From a virus: a stretch of DNA of 31,500 nucleotides. The notes beneath the pieces are model-generated. The model was not told where the DNA came from and searched no databases. It was given only the letters and a program-made list of their open reading frames with translations. Location: IMG/VR virus record IMGVR_UViG_3300042349_000702, positions 1 to 31,500 of that record; one strand, written 5' to 3'. Shown here piece after piece: positions 7,437 through 15,062 of this stretch (the first letter of the stretch is position 1; every line of letters starts with the position of its first letter). The translations under genes and the position numbers were made by a program.

Positions 7437-9650
7437 ATGCCTACTGCCAGACAGCTTAACGTTAGACACGGACTCAGGGTCGGCGGTAAAAGTTTAGCGG
7501 ATGGGTCGGGCGTCTTAACCGATGTCGGCAATATATCTACCTTGTCGACAACGAATAAGACTAGTATTGTCGCGGCGGTAAATGAAGTAAAAGGGAATTT
7601 CACTAATATTGACACGGCGGATGTAGCCGAGGACCCGTCATATCTTTACTTCACAAACGCGCGCTCACGTCAATCGATCAGTGTGATGGACAGCGGTGGC
7701 GATGGCTCGTTGTCCTATGACAACGTATCCGGCGTACTAACGTTTACCGGTCCGAGCGCGAGTGAGGTTCGAGCACATTTTTCCGGCGGAACCGGTGTTA
7801 CGATCACGAACGGTACGGTTGCTATCGGCCAACCGGTATCGACTAGTTCGAGCGTCACCTTCGCTAACACTACACTGACCGGCGTCCTTTACGGTCCGAG
7901 TCAATTTGTTATCGATCCGGCCGCGCAAGGTGATAACACCGGCGAAGTAATTATTCTCGGCGATTTAACCGTACAAGGTACCACGACTACGATTAACTCG
8001 ACTACGGTCGAGATCGAAGACAAAAACATCGTTCTTGCGAAATCTGCAACTAATTCTTTACAAGCAGACGGATCAGGCATCAGCGTTGCTGGCAGCAACG
8101 CAAGCGTTCTATACGCCGCACTTACTGATTCCTGGAACTTAAATCGAACGGTTAAAGGAACTGATGGTAGCGAATCGTCCCCCACGTATTCATTTACGTC
8201 CGACCCAGGACTCGGTCTATACCGGTCAGCGGATAATCAGTTATCTATCGCTACAAACAGTCTTGAGCGACTCCGAGTATCGGACACGCTGGTCACATTA
8301 ATCAACAGTGTCGATTTTGTATTAAACCGTGGAACTTACGATGGTAAAATAACAACAACCTCGTTAACTAACAACCGCGTATACACGTTACCGAATGTAT
8401 CTGGGACTCTGGTAACTACTGGTGACACAGGTACTGTGACCAGTACGATGATCGCTGACGGAACGATTGTCGATATCGATATCAACGCGGCAGCGAAAAT
8501 TTCGGTATCGAAACTGGCGGACGGATCGGCACGACAGCTTCTCCAGACCGATGCAGCGGGGACCGGGGTCGAGTGGACGAGTAACGTTGATGTTCCTGGC
8601 ACCCTCGACGTCACTGGCGTCGCCACATTCGACACTAAAATATCTATCGGTACGGCTGAACCTACTACACAACAGGAAGTTGGCTGGAATGCGGACAAAG
8701 GCACGTTAGAAATCGGGTTACGTGACGGAGTTAAAAGTCCGTATGGGCAAGATATCATCACCCTGTGTCGTAACGGAACCGCTTCGACAATTGCCAAAGG
8801 TGCGGCGGTTATGTTCTCAGGCACTATTGGCAATAGTGGAATGTTGAAAGTGGCGCCTATGGTCGCGAATGGAACGTATCCGGGGTATGTGTTCTTCGGC
8901 GTAGCGGCTCAAAGTATTGCGGCGGGAGCGGATGGATACGTCCGGTCGTTCGGTGAGATTAAGGGAGTGAATACCAATATTAACGAGGGAGGGGTTAACG
9001 GTCAATGGGTCGAAGGCGATATCTTGTGGTGTAATCCGGCCACACCTGGCGGATTCACTAAAACCGAACCGCTGGCACCGAACCTTAAATTGCCCGTCGC
9101 CGCAGTGGTTAGTGTTGGCAACAATGGTATTTTGTTTGTTCGTTTGGATACCGGTAATCGTCTCCAAGATCTACACGATGTCGACGCGAATGGTACTACG
9201 GCCAATAACGAATTACTTCAGTACAACGCTAGCGCGTCACGCTGGGAACACCGAAGCAATATCACGATACCGGGAGTTTTAACCGTAAGCACTGGCACTT
9301 CCTCAGCACCTTCGATCACATTTAATGGCGACACGGATACAGGTATCTATTCACCCGGCCCAGGATCTCTCGCCTTCACTGTAAACGCTTATTCCTGGAC
9401 ATGGCCGACAACTGACGCAACCGTGCCGGGATATGTCCTAAAAAGTAATGGAAGCGGGGTTATGTCCTGGGGACTGCCCGTTGCCGCAACAGGAGGAAGC
9501 ACAGACCAAGTTTTCTATGAAAACGGTCAAGTTATCACTACAAGCTACACACTTACTTCAGGAAAAAATGCTATGACTGCTGGACCAGTTACTATTAACT
9601 CAAACGCTATGGTAACAATACCTAGCGGACAAAGTTGGGTAATCGTTTGA
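7437..9650 (+). CDS. Large tail fibre protein, cyanophage type
   Basis: A 737-residue fibre. In order: an N-terminal 'RHGLRVGG' start; a segment with 'VAEDPSYLYFTNARSR' like the E-G-x-N-L-Y-Y-T-x-A-R element of phage fibres; 'LTVQGTTTTINSTTVEI' and 'DKNIVLAKSAT' near residues 178-205, highly characteristic of cyanophage structural proteins; a 'PTYSFTSDPGLGLYRSADNQLS' shaft module; and 'TGIYSPGPGSLAF' near 640. The C-terminus ends 'NSNAMVTIPSGQSWVIV', a common short trimerisation-type end. The last 170 bases are visibly poorer in CpG than the preceding DNA, suggesting that the end was replaced by recombination. It opens the 7437-14941 unit under its own motif. Confidence 0.85.
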   Translation: MPTARQLNVRHGLRVGGKSLADGSGVLTDVGNISTLSTTNKTSIVAAVNEVKGNFTNIDTADVAEDPSYLYFTNARSRQSISVMDSGGDGSLSYDNVSGVLTFTGPSASEVRAHFSGGTGVTITNGTVAIGQPVSTSSSVTFANTTLTGVLYGPSQFVIDPAAQGDNTGEVIILGDLTVQGTTTTINSTTVEIEDKNIVLAKSATNSLQADGSGISVAGSNASVLYAALTDSWNLNRTVKGTDGSESSPTYSFTSDPGLGLYRSADNQLSIATNSLERLRVSDTLVTLINSVDFVLNRGTYDGKITTTSLTNNRVYTLPNVSGTLVTTGDTGTVTSTMIADGTIVDIDINAAAKISVSKLADGSARQLLQTDAAGTGVEWTSNVDVPGTLDVTGVATFDTKISIGTAEPTTQQEVGWNADKGTLEIGLRDGVKSPYGQDIITLCRNGTASTIAKGAAVMFSGTIGNSGMLKVAPMVANGTYPGYVFFGVAAQSIAAGADGYVRSFGEIKGVNTNINEGGVNGQWVEGDILWCNPATPGGFTKTEPLAPNLKLPVAAVVSVGNNGILFVRLDTGNRLQDLHDVDANGTTANNELLQYNASASRWEHRSNITIPGVLTVSTGTSSAPSITFNGDTDTGIYSPGPGSLAFTVNAYSWTWPTTDATVPGYVLKSNGSGVMSWGLPVAATGGSTDQVFYENGQVITTSYTLTSGKNAMTAGPVTINSNAMVTIPSGQSWVIV

Positions 9651-9660
9651 GGTAACTACT

Positions 9661-12600
9661 ATGGCTATTCAAATAAACGGCAGCACAGGTATTAGCGGAG
9701 TTAATGGTACTGGGACAAACCCTGTCTATAGTGGAGGAGATAGCGATACCGGCATCTTTTTCCCAGCACTTGGTCAAGTAGCGATTACGACTAACGGTGT
9801 TCAGAGACTTTTGATCACAGAGACTGGAGATATACAATCGGCTAGTGTGTTAAGTTTTCCGGGTGGTAGTGCATCAGCCCCGAGTATAGCGTTTACGGGA
9901 GACACGGATACGGGGCTATACAGCCCCAGTGCAAACAGCGTAGCCATCAGCACTAGTGGGTCTGGCAGATTGTTTGTTGATGCGAGTGGAAGGGTTGGTA
10001 TTGGAACATCCGGGCCTGGATTCCCGCTTGAAGTGCGGGCTACATCAAGCACAGGCCAAGTACAGATACTTGGATCCGACAACACAAACGCGACATGGAG
10101 ACTTGCTACACCAAGCAATAGCGTTGTTGCATTTGGTGGCGCCCCAGCACACGCAATTGCATTTGGTGGCTTTGATAATACTACCCAAACATTTAGCGAA
10201 CGCGCCCGCATCGACAGCTCTGGCAGGCTCTTAGTGGGCACATCTAGTGCGCGTAGCAATTACAGAAACAGTCTCGTCCCCAATATTCAACTGGAAGAAG
10301 CGGGAGCAGAGGGCGGACTCGCTGTCTTCCATAACGCCAACGCAGCAACAGGTCCGCTGATTTGGCTTGGAAAATCACGAGGAACAACAGCAGGATCCAG
10401 CACAGTTGTTCAAGACGGTGACACCCTCGGCGCAATCCGTTTTAATGGTGCTGATGGAGCAAACGTAATACTTGGCGCCCAAATAGGCGCAAATGTAGAT
10501 GGCGCTCCCGGCACAAATGATCTGCCAACGAGACTGGTGTTCTCTACTACTGCGGATGGGGCGAGTTCTCCGACGGAGCGGATGAGGATTGATAGTGCCG
10601 GTCAAATCGAAGCTGGCTCTCTTGGTACTGCTGCAGCACCCGTATGGAGTTTCTTGAGTGACACCAACACCGGCATTTACTCACCCGGCGCAGACCAAGT
10701 AGCCATCAGCACTAATGGCACTGGGCGATTGTTTGTTGATGCGAGTGGGAATGTCGGGGTTGGGGTGGCCAGTGCAGGAAAAAGATTAGATGTTTCAGGT
10801 GGTGATATACGTTTTTATGCTGATGGTTCAAACATAAATGTATCTATCAACAGACAAGGAAACGGTATTTACAACCCAACTCTAACTATATGGTCGGCAT
10901 ACAATGCCACATATCCAATGCACGAATGGGGATCTGACGTTGGCGGTAATTATTACAAGTATTTGGGAAGTTTTGGCTTAAGATTTATAGACTCGGCCAC
11001 TAGCGCTGAGCGCATGAGGATTGATTCCTCCGGCAGATTAGGCATAGGGACCAGCTCGCCCAGTGCAAAAACTGAAATCAGTTATTCGTCCACTGCGCCG
11101 TCGCTTTCGTCTAACTCTGGAGCCGCGCTTGCTTTAGCGGGTACTTCAGCCGTTCAACTTAATTTCGGAACCAACCCATCTTCTCCATATAATGCTTGGA
11201 TACAAACAAGAGATACAGGAACTAATTCGGCATTTCCACTATCTATTAACCCTTTAGGAGGTAACGTAGGGGTGGGCACCACGAGCCCTACATCACTTTT
11301 ACATCTTTCTACATCTGCCCTAGCAGATTTGCGTTTTACCGATCCAGGAGAAGCAACAGATCAAAAGAATTGGTCTTGGCAAACTGGCACCGGCATTGGT
11401 GCTGGCACTTTCCGCCTACGCGCTATCAATGACGCAAACTCAACCGGTGAAAATGCTTACATCGTTACAAGATCTGGAGCATCCGTTCAAACTCATCAGT
11501 GGTTGACCGCTGGCTCAGAACGCCTCCGCATCACCTCGGCAGGCAACGTGGGAATTGGCACCACGAGCCCTAGCTCTAAGCTATCTATTGTTACTTCTGC
11601 CAATAGTCCAGCTTTTGATATTACAGATGCTTCTACATCTGATTTTATAATCACGCCTGGAGTTTCAAGCGGCGTTTGTAGAGTTGGCCCAGCCACAGGG
11701 GCAATGTCTCTTTACACTGCAAACACCGAACGCGCCCGCATCGACAGCTCCGGCAGGCTCTTAGTGGGCACGTCTAGTGCGCGTGCTAACTTCTTTAACT
11801 CAACATTGTCTTCGGCTATTCAAGTAGAAGGTAATGATACAAATCGAAGAATTTCAGTAGTTGGCGGCGCTGAAGGCTATCCATATGTAATATTGGGCAG
11901 ACAAAAAGGAAGCACAGGACAAAACGTCAGTGTTTCTAGTGCTGATGGTCTTGGCGCTATTACATTCCAGGGGAATGACGGCTCAGAATTTGTTGAAGCT
12001 GCAACAATCGAAGCGTATGTAGACGGCACCCCTGGTGCTAACGACATGCCAGGCAGGCTGGTGTTCTCCACTACTGCGGATGGGGCGTCTTCTCCGACAG
12101 AGCGGATGAGGATTACGAATGATGGAAAAATTGGTATTGCAAATAACGGTGTAATTCAACAGGGTTCTGGAATTGGTGGTGGCTCTGCTGCAGGTATTCT
12201 TGAGTTGTATAACGGTGGAACTGGTAATACGACCCTTGAAAATACAGGCGCGTTTCCAATCTTATTCAAAACAAACGGCAACGAGCGCTTACGTATTACT
12301 GCAGGAGGCCTTGTAGGGATTGGCACTACGAGCCCTGCCAAACTTCTTCATGTTCAATCAGGCAGTGTTTCAGGAGCGGCTCGCGGAGGTTCATCTACTA
12401 AAACATTATTTGAAAGTTCTGATGCCGCAACCAGTTATTGGGAGTTTCAAGCTGCTTCTACAGCATCAAATGATATTTTATTTTCAAAGGGCAGTACAGG
12501 TTCTTACGGCATTGTTGGGTATGACCACGCCAGTGATGCTTTAAGGTTTTTTGCTAATTCCGGCGAACGCGCCCGCATCGACAGCTCCGGCAGGCTCTTA

Positions 12601-13506
12601 GTTGGTACGTCTAGTGCTGCTGGCGGTCAAGTAGAAGCAAAGACCGCAGTCGTTTCAGCCGGAAACCCGGCTTATGACAAAAAAGCATTTATTGCAAATA
12701 TTGCATATTCAACAATAAATATAACCTCGTCATTACTAGCTGGTTTTGACGGAGCTGCTATTCACGGCGTTGACATTGGTTATAGATACAACGGCACTGG
12801 GTACGATTTAACACTTGGAACTAATAGCACTACCCTTGGTTCTCCGACGGAGCGGATGAGGATTGGACAGAACGGTTATATCCAATGCTCAGAAACTGGT
12901 ACTTACAGTCCAGATGGAGGATCTGTTTGGCATAAATTCTATCAGTCTGTTAATGAGCGTTGCCTGCAAACATATAACACAGCCGGAACATTTACAAATT
13001 ATGCTTTAACGCAATATATAGCAGCAGGCGGCGGTACTGGGTCCGGCTTTGCGTCTGGTTTCAGCGACAGCGGGTCCATCCAGCGATACATAATCTTCTC
13101 AAACGGAAACATCCAAAATACTAACAACAGCTACGGCGCAATTTCTGATTTAAAACTGAAAGAAAATATTGTTGATGCGTCTGAGCAATGGAATGACATC
13201 AAAAACCTTCGCGTTAGAAAATACAATCTTAAGCAAGGTGGAGCGCACACCCAGATTGGCGTGATTGCGCAGGAAATTGAGCTTGTTTCTCCTGGTCTTG
13301 TTTATGAAACAACTGACCGCGACACAGATGGCAACGACCTTGGCACCGTCACCAAGAGCGTGAACTACTCAGTGCTCTACATGAAAGCCGTCAAGGCGCT
13401 GCAGGAAGCAATGGAGCGCATTGAAACCCTTGAAGCCGAAAACGCGCACCAAAAAGCCTCTTTAACTGACATCCTTTCCCGAATCTCTGCGCTTGAGGGC
13501 GCGTAA
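9661..13506 (+). CDS. Long tail fibre with C-terminal S74 autoprocessing chaperone
   Basis: A 1281-residue fibre built of repeated shaft modules: 'GDTDTGLYSPSANSVAIS', 'GSGRLFVDASGRVGIGTS', 'ERARIDSSGRLLVGTSSA' (three copies) and 'LVFSTTADGASSPTERMRI' (two copies plus a partial). The last 120 residues are a peptidase S74 (intramolecular chaperone) domain. The expected Ser-Lys pair spaced by five is present in 'SDLKLKEN' as Ser1162 and Lys1167, followed by 'YNLKQGGAHTQIGVIAQEIE' and a closing coiled coil 'KALQEAMERIETLEAEN'. In this family the domain assists trimer folding and then cuts itself off before the Ser, which here would release residues 1162-1281. The gene sits 10 bases after the previous fibre gene. 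Confidence 0.92.
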   Translation: MAIQINGSTGISGVNGTGTNPVYSGGDSDTGIFFPALGQVAITTNGVQRLLITETGDIQSASVLSFPGGSASAPSIAFTGDTDTGLYSPSANSVAISTSGSGRLFVDASGRVGIGTSGPGFPLEVRATSSTGQVQILGSDNTNATWRLATPSNSVVAFGGAPAHAIAFGGFDNTTQTFSERARIDSSGRLLVGTSSARSNYRNSLVPNIQLEEAGAEGGLAVFHNANAATGPLIWLGKSRGTTAGSSTVVQDGDTLGAIRFNGADGANVILGAQIGANVDGAPGTNDLPTRLVFSTTADGASSPTERMRIDSAGQIEAGSLGTAAAPVWSFLSDTNTGIYSPGADQVAISTNGTGRLFVDASGNVGVGVASAGKRLDVSGGDIRFYADGSNINVSINRQGNGIYNPTLTIWSAYNATYPMHEWGSDVGGNYYKYLGSFGLRFIDSATSAERMRIDSSGRLGIGTSSPSAKTEISYSSTAPSLSSNSGAALALAGTSAVQLNFGTNPSSPYNAWIQTRDTGTNSAFPLSINPLGGNVGVGTTSPTSLLHLSTSALADLRFTDPGEATDQKNWSWQTGTGIGAGTFRLRAINDANSTGENAYIVTRSGASVQTHQWLTAGSERLRITSAGNVGIGTTSPSSKLSIVTSANSPAFDITDASTSDFIITPGVSSGVCRVGPATGAMSLYTANTERARIDSSGRLLVGTSSARANFFNSTLSSAIQVEGNDTNRRISVVGGAEGYPYVILGRQKGSTGQNVSVSSADGLGAITFQGNDGSEFVEAATIEAYVDGTPGANDMPGRLVFSTTADGASSPTERMRITNDGKIGIANNGVIQQGSGIGGGSAAGILELYNGGTGNTTLENTGAFPILFKTNGNERLRITAGGLVGIGTTSPAKLLHVQSGSVSGAARGGSSTKTLFESSDAATSYWEFQAASTASNDILFSKGSTGSYGIVGYDHASDALRFFANSGERARIDSSGRLLVGTSSAAGGQVEAKTAVVSAGNPAYDKKAFIANIAYSTINITSSLLAGFDGAAIHGVDIGYRYNGTGYDLTLGTNSTTLGSPTERMRIGQNGYIQCSETGTYSPDGGSVWHKFYQSVNERCLQTYNTAGTFTNYALTQYIAAGGGTGSGFASGFSDSGSIQRYIIFSNGNIQNTNNSYGAISDLKLKENIVDASEQWNDIKNLRVRKYNLKQGGAHTQIGVIAQEIELVSPGLVYETTDRDTDGNDLGTVTKSVNYSVLYMKAVKALQEAMERIETLEAENAHQKASLTDILSRISALEGA
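9892..10005 (+). repeat. Fibre shaft module R1, copy 1
   Basis: DNA encoding 'FTGDTDTGLYSP' to 'GRLFVDASGRVGIG'. The four copies (here, 10651, 13640, 15279) stay similar at nucleotide level over about 110 bases across three genes. Confidence 0.8.
10198..10254 (+). repeat. Fibre module R2, copy 1
   Basis: Encodes ERARIDSSGRLLVGTSSA. Almost the same DNA recurs at 11728, 12565, 14552 and 16029. Confidence 0.8.
10534..10590 (+). repeat. Fibre module R3, copy 1
   Basis: Encodes LVFSTTADGASSPTERMRI. Near-identical DNA recurs at 12058 and 16302, with a partial copy near 12840. Confidence 0.8.
10651..10763 (+). repeat. Fibre shaft module R1, copy 2
   Basis: Same module inside the S74 fibre gene; it shares GGCGCAGACCAAGTAGCCAT exactly with copy 4 in another gene. 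Confidence 0.8.
11728..11784 (+). repeat. Fibre module R2, copy 2
   Basis: Differs from copy 1 at only two visible positions over 57 bases, despite freedom at third codon positions. Confidence 0.8.
12058..12114 (+). repeat. Fibre module R3, copy 2
   Basis: Second copy in the S74 fibre gene, with a few substitutions relative to copy 1 (for example GCGTCT for GCGAGT). Confidence 0.8.
12565..12617 (+). repeat. Fibre module R2, copy 3
   Basis: Third copy inside the S74 fibre gene, slightly diverged at its 3' end (TTGGTACG for TGGGCACG). Confidence 0.8.
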
Positions 13507-13519
13507 ATAACAGATACCC

Positions 13520-14941
13520 ATGTCAACACTAGTCACCACAAACCTAAAAAACCCCTCCAATCCTGGTAATAACCTTGTCCTAGAGGCAAACGGGTCCGTA
13601 TTATTTTCGGCCGGTACCGCAACAGTTCCGAGCATATCGTTTACAGGTGATTTAAACACCGGCATTTACTCCCCCGGCGCAGACCAAGTGGCAATTAGCA
13701 CTGGTGGGTCTGGCAGGTTGTTTGTGGATGCGAGTGGGCGCGTTGGTGTTGGCAGTGCACCATCGGTTGGGAATGGTATTCACGCAACAATCAACACTAA
13801 CAACTATGGGACTGCGCTTGTTTTACAAAATGCCAATGTCAATGGCTGGGCTGCAGAAATGCAGTTTCTTGGAATAACTACAACAGATACTCAAGCAAAG
13901 ATCGGAGCGCTTGCAACCGGTCCAGGTACAAATTCCGGCGCATTGGCTTTTTATACGGCAAATGCAGGTTCGTATTTAGAACGCCTGCGCATCACATCGG
14001 CAGGGCTTGTAGGCATAGGGACCAGTTCGCCTGTAGCACCACTCCACGTTTCTGGTTCTGGTGTTTTTGCAAGACTGACGGATACACAAGCATATAGCTT
14101 TGGAACCTCAGGACCAATACTTGATTTTACGGGCAATGATAGTTCTGGAGCAAGCATACTATTTGCCCGTCTACAAGGCAGTCCTAGTAACGGAAACCCT
14201 GACCGAGGATTCCTGAATATATTAACTCGTGTCAATGGCGTAAATACAAGCACTCTGCAGGTTGGCACAGGTCTTGCGGCAGATGTTTTTGTTCCAAATG
14301 GGCGCCTAGGGATTGGCACTACGAGCGTTGGTGCAAAGTTTCACATAGACGACGCCTCCACAGGCGCTCTTATCAGAATTAGCTCCAGTACCAACGGGAG
14401 TGCTCGCGGAATTGAATGGTATAACAACGGAAGTGCCAATGTCTACGGCAGTATCACCAGTGATTACACTAGCGGTACTTTTACATACGATGCAGGGCGA
14501 AGCGCTTATGCCGGTATTCATGTTTTCCGCATAGGGACAGGCGGAGAAGCAGCCCGCATCGACAGCTCCGGCAGGTTGTTGGTTGGTACGTCTAGTGCAT
14601 CTGGAGTGAATAGCAATACCGCTCCTGTTTTAGCTGGAAATTTTGCCTCATTTACTGGTTCAGTTAGCGCCAATCACAATACAGCCACCACTTTGTTTAC
14701 TTTAGAAAATCTGAATGCTACATACATGGTTACTGCGGTAATTACAGGTACTGCAAATGCAGGCGCTTATCATGCTGTTTACATTGTCGGATCAGTTGTG
14801 ACAAACAGCCATAGCATTCAAGCATTAAAAGCCGGATCACTTCTTACTCTTTCTCTTAGTGGCGCTAACGTCCAGGCAACCCAAGGCTCAGGAGTGGCAC
14901 AAACAGTCACCTGGAGCGTTACTCGAATGGCAAACCTCTAA
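13520..14941 (+). CDS. Tail fibre protein sharing modules with its neighbours
   Basis: A 473-residue fibre. Residues 30-80 hold the 'GDLNTGIYSPGADQVAIS' and 'GRLFVDASGRVGVG' module. Further repeats are 'RLRITSAGLVGIGTSSPVAPLHV', 'GRLGIGTTS' and 'ARIDSSGRLLVGTSSAS'. The C-terminal 95 residues (from 'NHNTATTLFTLENLNATYMV') form a beta-rich end different from those of the two adjacent fibres, with no S74 motif. It starts 13 bases after the S74 fibre gene and is likely co-transcribed with it. I infer an alternative or partner receptor-binding fibre; the end domain is unrecognised. Confidence 0.85.
   Translation: MSTLVTTNLKNPSNPGNNLVLEANGSVLFSAGTATVPSISFTGDLNTGIYSPGADQVAISTGGSGRLFVDASGRVGVGSAPSVGNGIHATINTNNYGTALVLQNANVNGWAAEMQFLGITTTDTQAKIGALATGPGTNSGALAFYTANAGSYLERLRITSAGLVGIGTSSPVAPLHVSGSGVFARLTDTQAYSFGTSGPILDFTGNDSSGASILFARLQGSPSNGNPDRGFLNILTRVNGVNTSTLQVGTGLAADVFVPNGRLGIGTTSVGAKFHIDDASTGALIRISSSTNGSARGIEWYNNGSANVYGSITSDYTSGTFTYDAGRSAYAGIHVFRIGTGGEAARIDSSGRLLVGTSSASGVNSNTAPVLAGNFASFTGSVSANHNTATTLFTLENLNATYMVTAVITGTANAGAYHAVYIVGSVVTNSHSIQALKAGSLLTLSLSGANVQATQGSGVAQTVTWSVTRMANL
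13640..13752 (+). repeat. Fibre shaft module R1, copy 3
   Basis: Same module near the N-terminus of the 473-residue fibre. Confidence 0.8.
14552..14598 (+). repeat. Fibre module R2, copy 4
   Basis: Copy in the 473-residue fibre, with the same 3' variant as copy 3. Confidence 0.75.
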
Positions 14942-15018
14942 GTCCCCTTCACCAATCACCCAAAAAGTCATTAAATTTTAGCGCATAAACTAAACCCCGC
15001 ACGGTTAACATTCGCCCC

Positions 15019-15034
15019 GTTGAAAGCCTTTAAG
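15019..15034 (+). promoter_or_regulatory. Late promoter motif for fibre gene at 15063
   Basis: GTTGAAAGCCTTTAAG, with the nine-base core perfect but the 3' part changed to TAAG. It lies in a 121-base gap, 28 bases before the ATG. A 5-bp stem (GCCTT 15026-15030 with AAGGC 15035-15039) overlaps it. Otherwise the gap holds nothing I recognise. Confidence 0.65.
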
Positions 15035-15062
15035 AAGGCGGTGACGCGCGTATTAAATTTCC

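Noticed and set aside
8336-8833. 165-residue minus-strand ORF opposite the 7437 fibre gene
   Set aside because: It shadows a convincing fibre gene; its Ser/Val/Pro-rich composition follows from the opposite strand.
8843-8850. GTTGAAAG inside the 7437 fibre gene
   Set aside because: It lacks the following C and RTAG and has no start codon downstream; it is ordinary coding sequence.
9645-9660. CGTTTGAGGTAACTAC before the S74 fibre gene as a promoter copy
   Set aside because: Only a partial match with an inserted base and no AAAGC core; the gene is 10 bases from its upstream neighbour and needs no own promoter.
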